Source of the DNA: an uncultured bacterium
GTDB lineage: Bacteria; Patescibacteriota; Minisyncoccia; Phycocordibacterales; CAIZLB01
Direction of reading: 5' to 3'
Assembly: GCA_903864515.1 (NCBI GenBank)
Contig: CAIPFZ010000033.1
Coordinates: 1-10,756 of the forward strand
Length of the DNA: 10,756 bases
The notes under the pieces were generated by a model. The model was not told where the DNA came from, ran no database searches, and saw only the letters and a program-made list of their open reading frames with translations. Positions 1 through 5,791 of the stretch are shown here, piece by piece; the first letter of the stretch is position 1, and every line of letters starts with the position of its first letter. Both the position numbers and the translations under genes were made by a program.

Positions 1-22
1 ATTTATGGAAAACTGAATTAGT

Positions 23-60
23 CTTTAGAGATAACGTAAGGCGACTAGAAATCTCTAAAG
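23..60. repeat. 10-bp inverted repeat near the left edge
   Basis: The arms CTTTAGAGAT (23-32) and ATCTCTAAAG (51-60) are perfect complements with an 18-base spacer. The repeat lies downstream of the leftward promoter at 127-155, so on the minus strand it would form a hairpin in the untranslated leader of a gene outside the window. It could be a leader regulatory hairpin or an attenuator; no T-tract follows it on either side, so a plain terminator is less likely. Function unknown. Confidence 0.45.
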
Positions 61-124
61 TTTCGAAAAGGTATACTTTGTGTGGAATATCCACCCAAAA
101 CCAATGAGAGATTAACTTACCTAT

Positions 125-155
125 ATAGTATGTACTATGTTATGGGTTTTGTCAA
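125..155 (-). promoter_or_regulatory. Leftward promoter with a dyad over the -10 box
   Basis: On the minus strand a consensus -35 box TTGACA (150-155) is followed after 17 bp by CATACT (127-132), a four-of-six -10 box. The -10 box is inside a dyad, ATAGTA-TG-TACTAT (125-138), with six-base arms and a two-base centre, a common size for a repressor operator. It lies just beyond the terminator of the SPFH unit, so it would start a new transcript leaving the window. The start codon of that gene is not in view. Confidence 0.45.
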
Positions 156-170
156 ATTTATAAACAAGGT

Positions 171-220
171 AAAATAAAACTCCTCACTTCCATCGCATAG
201 TAGCGACGAAAGTGGGAGCT
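171..220 (-). terminator. Rho-independent terminator of the SPFH unit
   Basis: Read on the minus strand, a long stem (bases 203-217 pairing with 182-196, loop 197-202) is followed by UUUUAUUUU (171-179). Three of the non-Watson-Crick positions are G-U pairs only in minus-strand RNA and would be A-C mismatches in plus-strand RNA, so the stem is built for the minus-strand transcript. It begins about 25 bases after the stop codon of the SPFH gene. Confidence 0.85.
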
Positions 221-243
221 AGTGAGACAATTGAAACTACAGA

Positions 244-1233
244 TTATTTCTCAACAGGAGGTGTCTCTACCTCTGCTGCATTTTTCAGCTCTTCGGCCAT
301 CTCCTTCTTAACCTCTGGATGAGGCCCTTCAGGTTTAAGCATTTGAACGAGGTTGGCATTATTGACCATCTGCTTCATTTGACCAGCATCCGTGTTGTAC
401 GGATAAAGGATGAAGCAGTTGTTTGGACCGGCGGCAGCATCACCCATGACTCGAATCTGATGCCAAAGCAGATACTCAGGAGAACCAGCCAATTTGTCCT
501 TGATAATATCGATGGATTCAGCAATAGCCTCTGCCCTCTTTATTTCCACCAACTTATTAGCCTCTTCAACCTTGAGGTCACCCTCGGCTTTGGCTAAATC
601 AGCCTCAACTTGGGCAACAGCCGCTGCTTGCTTGAGTTGGATTCCGACTAAATTCTCCTGAGCCTTCGTAATAGATTCCGGCCAGTCATAGTTGGTCATA
701 TCCATATCTTCCACCAACAATGACGTAGTCTTGGCAATATCCATGATCTGCTTTCGGGCTTCCTTTACCAATTCTGGTCCATTGATAACCGCCGTCTCGA
801 CGTCAACTTGAACCTCGTACACCTGTTTGGGGATGGCTAAGGTTTTTTGTTGCAGGAAGGTGTTGTATAACTGTTCCGCGCTGATGATGTTTTTGTCGTT
901 AGCCATGACATTTTCGAAGGCTTCCCTCATCAAGTCTTCGTCCTCAACATTCGCCCTACAGCGAACCTTTACGTCAACCTTCAGGTTAACTTTTCCACCG
1001 ATTAGGATGTTAAGTTTTTCCGTAAGGGATATCGTCGTCGAATCCACCAGATACAGCTTATCCCTGCCATAGCAGGCATAAACGCCTGGTTTCAGAATTC
1101 GGCTGTCCCAACCATTTGCCGTACTAATCCGGCCACGATAGCCTTGCGGCACACGTTCGCTACAACTGGTCAAAAGGGCGGAGAAAGCACCCATCATCGC
1201 GATGAGTGTCAGGATACGTTTGATCGTCTTCAT
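244..1233 (-). CDS. SPFH/band-7 (prohibitin/flotillin-like) lipoprotein
   Basis: This encodes 329 residues of a membrane-attached scaffold protein of the SPFH superfamily. Residues 1-24 are a lipoprotein signal (basic start, hydrophobic core, lipobox LTSC with Cys24), so the mature protein should be lipid-anchored outside the cytoplasmic membrane. Residues about 29-190 have the band-7 pattern, starting VPQGYRGR and running through beta-rich VNLKVDVKVRCRA. Residues 190-245 are an Ala/Glu/Lys heptad-like coiled coil (QAAAVAQVEADLAKAEGDLK), as in flotillin and HflK tails, followed by SPEYLLWHQIR. The tail is charged and Pro/Glu rich. I chose the ATG at 1233 because it starts the lipoprotein signal exactly and avoids overlap with the upstream gene; an upstream start at 1308 would add 25 polar residues ahead of the signal. 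SPFH proteins oligomerise and organise membrane proteases or microdomains; the partner here is unknown. The gene is GC-richer than its neighbours; a similar lipoprotein could be of phage or plasmid origin. Confidence 0.8.
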   Translation of the reverse strand: MKTIKRILTLIAMMGAFSALLTSCSERVPQGYRGRISTANGWDSRILKPGVYACYGRDKLYLVDSTTISLTEKLNILIGGKVNLKVDVKVRCRANVEDEDLMREAFENVMANDKNIISAEQLYNTFLQQKTLAIPKQVYEVQVDVETAVINGPELVKEARKQIMDIAKTTSLLVEDMDMTNYDWPESITKAQENLVGIQLKQAAAVAQVEADLAKAEGDLKVEEANKLVEIKRAEAIAESIDIIKDKLAGSPEYLLWHQIRVMGDAAAGPNNCFILYPYNTDAGQMKQMVNNANLVQMLKPEGPHPEVKKEMAEELKNAAEVETPPVEK

Positions 1234-1273
1234 AGTTACTTTATACGTTGCGTTGTTTTTCTGTCTTGTCTTG

Positions 1274-1750
1274 CTATTTATTCTCAGCACTCGGCTTCGA
1301 ATCCCCACTCAGGGACCGTTGCTTAATTTTTTCAGCTTCGATCTTCATCTTGGCGTCAAAATCATCGAGAGCTTTTTGATGGGGGCGAGTTTCAACCCGC
1401 TCCTTTACGTCCGCCCTGTTTTTTTCCAACTGCTCATTGCTGGGCATTTTGGATTCCAGTGCTTGATGCCGGTAGGAGGTCTCCTCCATTGACTTGTAGT
1501 TGGATGAATTGGAAGTCATGCTCTGCATAACGTTCCATCCATAACATAAGCCAACGGTGGTGAGTCCAACAATGACGACTGTGGTAATTGCGGGCCCAAC
1601 CCAAGATGGATAATCTCCACTTCCCTGCTCTACTTGAGCAAGCTTGTTGAAGAAAGATCTCCACATTGGAATCAGGGCGGCTGCGATTAGCAGTAACAAT
1701 ACCAGAGATCCGATGAAAAACAGCGGACTTGCGAGCATTTGAGGATTCAT
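1274..1750 (-). CDS. Two-span membrane protein, SPFH gene partner
   Basis: This 158-residue protein is of unrecognised family. There are two hydrophobic segments, residues about 8-30 and 50-72, joined by a short polar loop (FFNKLAQVEQGSGDYPSW). After these comes a hydrophilic, strongly charged helical tail of about 85 residues (EQLEKNRADVKERVETRPHQ) that could form a coiled coil. The two spans make a hairpin that puts both termini on the same side. Its stop codon is 40 bases before the chosen start of the SPFH lipoprotein gene and it shares that gene's high G+C, so the two are probably one transcript and may act together at the membrane. The start ATG overlaps the stop of a likely short upstream gene (ATGA), which suggests coupled translation. 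No Shine-Dalgarno sequence is visible. Function is not known; I make no assignment beyond membrane protein. Confidence 0.75.
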   Translation of the reverse strand: MNPQMLASPLFFIGSLVLLLLIAAALIPMWRSFFNKLAQVEQGSGDYPSWVGPAITTVVIVGLTTVGLCYGWNVMQSMTSNSSNYKSMEETSYRHQALESKMPSNEQLEKNRADVKERVETRPHQKALDDFDAKMKIEAEKIKQRSLSGDSKPSAENK

Positions 1751-1845
1751 ATCTTATTCAGTTTGGTTGTTTGTTGTTCGATGTTTGTGTTTAGCGCATA
1801 GCCAACCATCATACCGATGACGGTGTGGTCATAGCCAGAAATCAT
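1747..1845 (-). CDS. Possible 32-residue peptide at the head of the SPFH unit
   Basis: The reading frame encodes 32 residues (start MISGYDHTVIGMMVGYAL, end TTKLNKI). Three things support it: its TGA overlaps the next gene's ATG as ATGA; it lies inside the transcript made by the promoter at 1909-1938, with a leader of about 57 bases; and its third codon positions are rich in C (GGC, GAC, CAC, ACC, GTC, ATC), like the two GC-rich genes after it and unlike the AT-rich remainder. The middle, IGMMVGYAL, is glycine-rich and hydrophobic and could sit in or on the membrane. Against it, there is no ribosome binding site, the frame is short, and part of it is an arm of an inverted repeat (1825-1875), so it may instead be a regulatory leader. 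Other starts (GTG or TTG upstream, or the internal ATG pair) are possible. No family recognised. Confidence 0.4.
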   Translation of the reverse strand: MISGYDHTVIGMMVGYALNTNIEQQTTKLNKI

Positions 1846-1875
1846 CAATTTTTGAAAACTTTTGGCTATGACCAC
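1825..1875. repeat. 13-bp perfect inverted repeat in the SPFH leader
   Basis: GTGGTCATAGCCA (1825-1837) and TGGCTATGACCAC (1863-1875) are perfect complements separated by 25 bases; a few more pairs are possible inside. The repeat lies between the predicted transcription start (about 1902) and the two-span membrane gene, so the RNA would form a stem there. A further CATAGCCA copy, in direct orientation to the left arm, is at 1797-1804. It could be an operator or an RNA hairpin controlling translation; the minus-strand loop would contain the proposed ATG at 1845. Confidence 0.6.
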
Positions 1876-1908
1876 TATTACAACTGTTTTTTAAGGAACT
1901 AGGCTGTG

Positions 1909-1938
1909 ATATTATGCAGTAATAACATATCTTGTCAA
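1909..1938 (-). promoter_or_regulatory. Promoter of the SPFH unit
   Basis: On the minus strand, TTGACA (1933-1938, full consensus) and TAATAT (1909-1914) are 18 bp apart; ATAATA shifted by one gives 17. Transcription would start near 1902, about 150 bases before the two-span membrane gene. No other credible promoter lies between it and the two genes, so the unit is probably transcribed from here to the terminator at 171-220. The bases 1939-2041 behind it hold nothing I can name. Confidence 0.6.
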
Positions 1939-2041
1939 GCCCTTATCATGTATGTTTTTGAATATCCACCTTAAGTGCTGTTATTTGATGCTGAAAGAAT
2001 TTAACGCTGAACAAAATTGCGAGATTAAAATCAGAGACACT

Positions 2042-2063
2042 AAAAAACCCCGATAAACGGGGT
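2042..2063 (-). terminator. Rho-independent terminator of the acidic peptide gene
   Basis: The minus-strand RNA has a six-pair stem ACCCCG/CGGGGU (2058-2063 with 2047-2052), a five-base loop and a run of six U (2042-2047). It lies 31 bases after the stop of the 58-residue acidic peptide gene and is the best evidence that the gene is a separate transcript. Confidence 0.9.
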
Positions 2064-2094
2064 GCCTAGTATAGAGATTACTCTCAAATTTTAC

Positions 2095-2271
2095 TTACGC
2101 TGTTGCTTCTTCTGTTGCTTCTTCTGTAGCAGGAGCCTCAGTTTCTGCCTCAACCTCTGCTGCTGGAGTTGCCTCTACATCTCCTTCTGTTGCAGCAACT
2201 TCTGTTGCCTCTACCTCAGGTGCTGCTGTTGTATCAGCTGCTGCTACCGGTGTTGTTTGATCATCGTTCAT
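2095..2271 (-). CDS. Small acidic Ala/Glu/Thr-rich repeat peptide
   Basis: This encodes 58 residues from ATG at 2271 (MNDDQTTPVAAADTTAAPEV) to TAA at 2095. The composition is almost only Ala, Glu, Thr, Val, Pro and Asp, with repeated EATEVAATEG and ATEEATEEATA blocks, no Lys or Arg and no hydrophobic segment; it must be strongly acidic and disordered. It is a gene because it is a clean start-to-stop frame followed at once by a terminator, with an isolated -10 box TATACT (2314-2319) upstream. The -35 box is poor and there is no Shine-Dalgarno. Short acidic tails and peptides of this make-up are common in small-genome bacteria, but no function is known to me. The repetitive codons (GCA ACA GAA) might allow slippage and length variation. 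A Cys/Leu-rich frame on the opposite strand is its shadow. Confidence 0.65.
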   Translation of the reverse strand: MNDDQTTPVAAADTTAAPEVEATEVAATEGDVEATPAAEVEAETEAPATEEATEEATA

Positions 2272-2353
2272 ATTAGTATTTTAAATTTATGTCTTATTAA
2301 ATGCGACTTGAGGAGTATACTACATAAGTTTGTAATCTACTAATTTAACAGAT

Positions 2354-2397
2354 AGCCCGCCGCCGAGGCAGAGGACTTCTGCGTCGGACAACGGGCT
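2354..2397 (-). terminator. Two-step GC-rich hairpin after the XRE gene
   Basis: Outer arms AGCCCG (2354-2359) and CGGGCT (2392-2397) enclose an inner stem CCGAGGCAGA (2363-2372) with TCTGCGTCGG (2378-2387), nine of ten paired, loop GGACT. It starts five bases after the stop of the XRE gene, so it probably ends or protects that message. No U-run follows, so it is not a textbook terminator. It shares GCCCGCCG with the hairpin at 9742-9772. Confidence 0.55.
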
Positions 2398-2402
2398 GTA
2401 TT

Positions 2403-2813
2403 CTAGTTCTGACGTCTTCTCAAAAGATCAATTACCATCTGAAAGCTCATTGGCTTATTTAGACCATTTGCTACCATCAGCAAATATTCCAAATCTTCAA
2501 CGGTTACCATTTGAGAAGAATCATCTTCCTTTTGGTTATTTTCTTGAGGAGATGGAACGAAATCAGGGTAGCCACAGAGACTCGCCAACTCGATTACATC
2601 AATTTCATACGCAAGGGCAGTAGCTTCGATTTTAGTCCTTGGAATGGACTTTGACCTGCCTGCTTCTAGACGTACGAGTGTTACTCGATGACAAACTAGT
2701 CGTTTTGACATCTGCTCAAGACTCAAACCAATTTTTTTCCTGGAGGCAGTGAGTATTTCACACACCTTCTTCATGTCCACCTTTCTTACCTTTCTTACTA
2801 ATATCTTTTTCAT
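2403..2813 (-). CDS. XRE-family helix-turn-helix regulator
   Basis: This encodes a 136-residue cytoplasmic DNA-binding protein. Residues 1-16 are strongly basic (KKILVRKVRKVDMKK). Residues about 19-78 are a Cro/C1-type (XRE) helix-turn-helix: LTASRKKIGLSLEQMSKRL gives the first helices, HRVTLVRLEAGRSKSIP the recognition helix with the typical LxRLExGR ending, followed by helices with LAYEIDVIELASLCGY. The remainder is a polar linker (PSPQENNQKEDDSS) and a small C-terminal helical part (VEDLEYLLMVANGLNKPM). The start at 2813 is fixed by AAGGAG eight bases before the ATG, the only strong Shine-Dalgarno I found in the window; a longer frame from 2882 would run across the promoter and operator region. 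It probably represses itself through the near-palindrome at 2838-2854. The gene is monocistronic and its other targets are unknown. Confidence 0.8.
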   Translation of the reverse strand: MKKILVRKVRKVDMKKVCEILTASRKKIGLSLEQMSKRLVCHRVTLVRLEAGRSKSIPRTKIEATALAYEIDVIELASLCGYPDFVPSPQENNQKEDDSSQMVTVEDLEYLLMVANGLNKPMSFQMVIDLLRRRQN

Positions 2814-2837
2814 TTTACAATCTCCTTGTGCTGTTGC

Positions 2838-2854
2838 GTTGGCCACTAGCCAAC
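2838..2854. promoter_or_regulatory. Candidate operator of the XRE regulator
   Basis: GTTGGC-CACTA-GCCAAC is a dyad with six-base perfect arms and a five-base centre. It lies between the predicted transcription start of the XRE gene and its ribosome binding site (2822-2827). Size and position suit autorepression by an XRE dimer, which is an inference. Confidence 0.5.
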
Positions 2855-2870
2855 ATATGTATTCATAAAT

Positions 2871-2899
2871 ATAATAACACATATTAATGAATTAGGCAA
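2871..2899 (-). promoter_or_regulatory. Promoter of the XRE gene
   Basis: On the minus strand TTGCCT (2894-2899) and TATTAT (2871-2876, five of six) are 17 bp apart. A second candidate lies farther up: a perfect TATAAT at 2908-2913 with a poor -35 box. Either gives a leader containing the dyad at 2838-2854. Confidence 0.5.
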
Positions 2900-3069
2900 C
2901 ATAATATATTATACCCTCTGTACCTGACCATACAAACATTCTTTTATTACCCTGTATACACCCAACCAAAAAAATCCCATCTTCACAACAACTTCCTTCC
3001 AAATGGATTTTGGCAATACTTTAGTTATCTGATTAGTTATGTTATTCATATAGCTATACCTCATCAGAA

Positions 3070-3078
3070 TGCTATAAT
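3070..3078 (+). promoter_or_regulatory. Extended -10 promoter of the DUF5666-like gene
   Basis: TGCTATAAT is a full extended -10 box (TGnTATAAT). No good -35 box is present, as is usual for such promoters. Transcription would start near 3085 and give a leader of about 38 bases without a Shine-Dalgarno. The stretch 2914-3069 between the two divergent genes shows nothing else I can name. Confidence 0.55.
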
Positions 3079-3122
3079 AATCACATACAGTCTTACAGTT
3101 ATTATTTATATTAAAAATCAAA

Positions 3123-3788
3123 ATGAATAGATACAAAATTATAGTTATGTTAGTTGCGGTAATTGCAATTACAGGTATTGCAAGTGCTGAGATTGTCTCT
3201 ACCTCAACTTCACAAGCAGGTCTTACGACAAACAACGGAGGAAATCAACCAGGTAACATGATGGGTGAAAATTCCCAAAACGATGACAGAGGGATGGGCG
3301 ATGGTGTTAAGGCAGATAAAAAAGGTCGTCTAGTACGTGGAGGCAAGGAGGTTATTCTAACCGTCGCATCAAATGGTGATACTGTTCTAAGGGGTGTTGT
3401 AACAGCAATAGGTAGCAACAATATTTCTGTAAAAACATGGGGCGGAGTTTGGACAATTGATCTTTCAAGACTTCCAAGTGGCTTCCAACAAACTGACGCT
3501 GCAAAAATTAAGGTTGGTGATTTTATCGGTGTGAATGGAGTCATGGATCAAACAACACAAATAATTACAGCTAAGTTTGCAAGAATTTGGGATCCATCAA
3601 AATTACAACTTAAAGCAAAAGAGGATAACGATAATAACAGAAGGGGTACGTCAACAGAAATGATGTATCTAAAGAGAGATGAAATGAAGGGTACATCAAC
3701 CTATGAAAGATATGAAAGACAGGGCGAAGGAAGAAGGATCCCTCCCCCACAAGGTATGATGAGAAACGGAGAGATAGAGAGAGACTAG
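3123..3788 (+). CDS. Secreted DUF5666-like protein
   Basis: The product is 221 residues. Residues 1-22 are a Sec signal peptide (MNRYK, a hydrophobic core, then ASA before Glu23), with likely cleavage after Ala22. A Ser/Thr/Asn/Gly-rich linker follows (23-85). Residues about 86-160 form a small all-beta unit, TVLRGVVTAIGSNNISVKTW, then WTIDLS, VGDFIGVNGVMD and ITAKFARIW, the pattern I associate with DUF5666, an OB-like beta-barrel of unknown role frequent in exported Patescibacteria proteins. The tail (161-221) is charged, with GTST repeated at 175-178 and 190-193 and many Glu, Arg and Met, and is probably disordered. The protein should be extracellular or on the cell surface. It is a single gene, convergent with the CapA-like gene and sharing its terminator. 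Biochemical function unknown; the family assignment is from pattern memory. Confidence 0.7.
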   Translation: MNRYKIIVMLVAVIAITGIASAEIVSTSTSQAGLTTNNGGNQPGNMMGENSQNDDRGMGDGVKADKKGRLVRGGKEVILTVASNGDTVLRGVVTAIGSNNISVKTWGGVWTIDLSRLPSGFQQTDAAKIKVGDFIGVNGVMDQTTQIITAKFARIWDPSKLQLKAKEDNDNNRRGTSTEMMYLKRDEMKGTSTYERYERQGEGRRIPPPQGMMRNGEIERD

Positions 3789-3811
3789 TGTAATTATAAA
3801 TATTACAATTT

Positions 3812-3842
3812 TAAAAACCAAGCTTTAAGTTTGGTTTTTTTA
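3812..3842. terminator. Two-way terminator between convergent genes
   Basis: AAAAACCAA and TTGGTTTTTTT form a stem around GCTTTAAGT, with a T-run on the right for the plus-strand gene and an A-run on the left that becomes a U-run for the minus-strand CapA-like gene. The palindromic TGTAAT-N7-ATTACA at 3789-3807 just before it may add to the structure. Confidence 0.8.
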
Positions 3843-3871
3843 ATTACAATATTTTGTACACTACTTAATCA

Positions 3872-5200
3872 TTAATTAACTCCAACAAGCCCAGCCTTAA
3901 TCTTTGTATCCACAAAAGTTCTGTATGTTTTAAGTCTTGCCTCTTCTGTTTTAGTCACTTCAATACCTTCTGGTATTTTATCAGCATCAAGCGGAAGTAT
4001 TGTGAAATATTTAGAACCACTCTTGTCAGTTCCCCTCTTAACCCAAGTTCCAAAAAATTCTGGCTGAATAGTTATAGATGAAGAATTTATACCAAGCGAA
4101 TCATCCTTTGAAATATCAACTTTCAAAATTCCTCCCAAGTCAGTATACAAATTAGGCATTCCAGATATGAAATTACTTAATGAATATATGGCCAAACATT
4201 TTTTATCGTTAGTGGAATTATTTAAATATACGATAGGTTGCAATACATGTGGGTGATCTCCTAGAATAATATCCGCACCATTATCACATGCAAATTGTGC
4301 AAGTGAGCGCTGTGACGCATTCTCCGTCCTTGAATACTCAACACCAAAGTGAAGGCCGACTGTTATAACATCGACATTTTGTTTTTTTAAATCAGAGATA
4401 TCTTTCACAATTTGTTCCTTGTCAGTATAAGAGAGCATACCCGCTTTATTTTTTGGCAAAGTAATTCCATTTGTACCGTATGTATATGCAAGAAAGCCAA
4501 CCTTTATTCCATTCTTTTCAGTGATTTGATAATTTATAGTTGACGATGAAGCGCTTGACTCCAACTCTCTTGCACCAAGCGTAATCATCCCTGCTTCCTC
4601 AACATTTTTGATTGTATTTGAAAGTCCTACAACACCTCTGTCCAATGCGTGATTGTTTGCTAATGCAAGATGGGTAAAATAATTATTCTTCAATTCCCCA
4701 AGAATTTCTGTTGGTGCATTAAATCTTGGATAGCCAGAATATTTCAAATCTTTTCCAGCAACAGGTGTTTCAAGATTGGCGTAAACAATATTTCCATCCT
4801 TCAAATATGAATTTATGTTTTTGAAATATTCAGAAAAATCATATGAATCAGCGCTTTTGTTATATGCAGAATCAATTTGGTTTTGATGCATCATTATGTC
4901 ACCAACGGCAAGAAGGGTTATTTTTTTAACGATTTTTGGTTCATCAGACACTACTGCTTTTGTGGATTGTGAAGAATTCACAAGAACTTCAGAATCTGAA
5001 TTTGAAACATTTGCAGACTGAGCTGATGTAAGCGCAACAACTGCGGGTGTCTTGGAAACAAAAAAAGAGAAGATGGATGCAATATCTACGTGATTATCTG
5101 CACTTACAATTGTCTTTTGCTGATAGTAGACAGAAGAAACAAAAGCGCATGCGATAATCAAAAATAAAACAGTATATAAAGTGTAGTGAGTTTTTTTCAT
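3872..5200 (-). CDS. CapA-family (poly-gamma-glutamate synthesis) phosphoesterase-like protein
   Basis: This encodes 442 residues, close to full family length. Residues 7-27 are an N-terminal membrane anchor or signal, followed by a Ser/Val-rich linker to about 90. Residues 91-400 have the CapA (PGA_cap) fold, a relative of metallophosphoesterases, with the motifs in order: GDIMMH (100-105), NLETP (142-146), ANNHALDRG (181-189), HFGVEY (284-289) and GDHPHVLQP (314-322). The Asp, Asn and His residues of these motifs would bind the metal ions. The active part should face outside the membrane. In Bacillus CapA is needed for export or assembly of poly-gamma-glutamate; no capB or capC partner is here, so the substrate is more likely another cell-wall or surface polymer. 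The gene stands alone, with an extended -10 promoter at 5219-5227 and a shared terminator. No Shine-Dalgarno is seen. Confidence 0.85.
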   Translation of the reverse strand: MKKTHYTLYTVLFLIIACAFVSSVYYQQKTIVSADNHVDIASIFSFFVSKTPAVVALTSAQSANVSNSDSEVLVNSSQSTKAVVSDEPKIVKKITLLAVGDIMMHQNQIDSAYNKSADSYDFSEYFKNINSYLKDGNIVYANLETPVAGKDLKYSGYPRFNAPTEILGELKNNYFTHLALANNHALDRGVVGLSNTIKNVEEAGMITLGARELESSASSSTINYQITEKNGIKVGFLAYTYGTNGITLPKNKAGMLSYTDKEQIVKDISDLKKQNVDVITVGLHFGVEYSRTENASQRSLAQFACDNGADIILGDHPHVLQPIVYLNNSTNDKKCLAIYSLSNFISGMPNLYTDLGGILKVDISKDDSLGINSSSITIQPEFFGTWVKRGTDKSGSKYFTILPLDADKIPEGIEVTKTEEARLKTYRTFVDTKIKAGLVGVN

Positions 5201-5218
5201 AGATAATGATGTGTTTAC

Positions 5219-5227
5219 ATTTTAGCA
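5219..5227 (-). promoter_or_regulatory. Extended -10 promoter of the CapA-like gene
   Basis: On the minus strand TGCTAAAAT matches TGnTATAAT in all but one base. It lies 18 bases before the ATG and would give a leader of only about 10-12 bases. No good -35 box is visible. Confidence 0.45.
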
Positions 5228-5300
5228 CATAAACCCACAAAACTTCTTAATAAACGATCATACCGACAGATCACCTCAAGCGCTCCGAGCTCAGCAGGAA

Positions 5301-5747
5301 CTAATTCTTATACAACTTCCCTTCTTTAAAATTATCCAAAATCTTTTGACTTGGTGGGAATAATGGCGATGGTAATTGATCTAGTGGAAACCACTCCCAC
5401 TGTGTAATTTCATCTGGCTCCATTACTTGTGCCTCACCTCTGTACTCTTTCAAAATCATTCCTATAGTGACAAAATGGGCATCAGGGACAATATCATTAG
5501 TAAGACTTATCACCTCCAAATCATCAGCCTTAATCACAACCCCAGTCTCTTCCAACACCTCTCGCCTAGCACCCTCTTCAAAACTCTCACCAAAATGAAG
5601 CTTCCCTCCTGGCATTGTCCATGTTCCTTCACCATGTAATTCACTATCAGCCTTCGCAGGATCAATATGTCTTTGACCCAAAAGGACTTTCCCATCTCTC
5701 AGCACCATCACACCAAACCCAATTCCCATTTTTTTGATTTGTTCCAT
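5301..5747 (-). CDS. NUDIX hydrolase, NUDT15/MutT-like
   Basis: The product is 148 residues, a normal length for a single NUDIX domain. The NUDIX box GX5EX7REUXEEXGU is complete at residues 48-70: Gly48, Glu54, Arg62-Glu63, Glu66-Glu67, Thr68-Gly69-Val70. The Glu residues bind Mg2+ and cleave a nucleoside diphosphate linked to another group. Three parts resemble NUDT15-type nucleotide diphosphatases: GIGFGVMVLRDGKVLLGQR at the start, TWTMPGGKLHFGE before the box, and DEITQWEWFPLDQLPSPLF near the end. The role is probably clearing damaged or non-standard (d)NTPs from the cytoplasm, but substrate cannot be read from sequence. It lies 44 bases after the stop of a four-span membrane gene and is probably on the same transcript; no separate promoter or Shine-Dalgarno is clear. 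Confidence 0.88.
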   Translation of the reverse strand: MEQIKKMGIGFGVMVLRDGKVLLGQRHIDPAKADSELHGEGTWTMPGGKLHFGESFEEGARREVLEETGVVIKADDLEVISLTNDIVPDAHFVTIGMILKEYRGEAQVMEPDEITQWEWFPLDQLPSPLFPPSQKILDNFKEGKLYKN

Positions 5748-5791
5748 AATATATTTTTATTAATTTGATAAAAACGATGCGGGCATTTTGG

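Noticed and set aside
1286..1315. GGCTTCGAATCCCC, like a tRNA T-arm
   Set aside because: It lies in the coding sequence of the two-span membrane protein; no matching acceptor stem, anticodon arm or D-arm can be formed around it.
1202..1492. Plus-strand hydrophobic frame of 96 residues
   Set aside because: It spans the junction of two well-supported minus-strand genes and has no start signals.
2062..2343. 93-residue Cys/Leu/Phe-rich frame on the plus strand
   Set aside because: It is the shadow of the acidic peptide gene on the other strand: GCA-ACA-GAA repeats read backwards give Cys/Phe/Leu runs, and the terminator there works for the minus strand.
2909..3235. 108-residue hydrophobic frame on the minus strand
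   Set aside because: It overlaps the signal peptide and promoter of the plus-strand DUF5666-like gene and has no ribosome binding site or motif.
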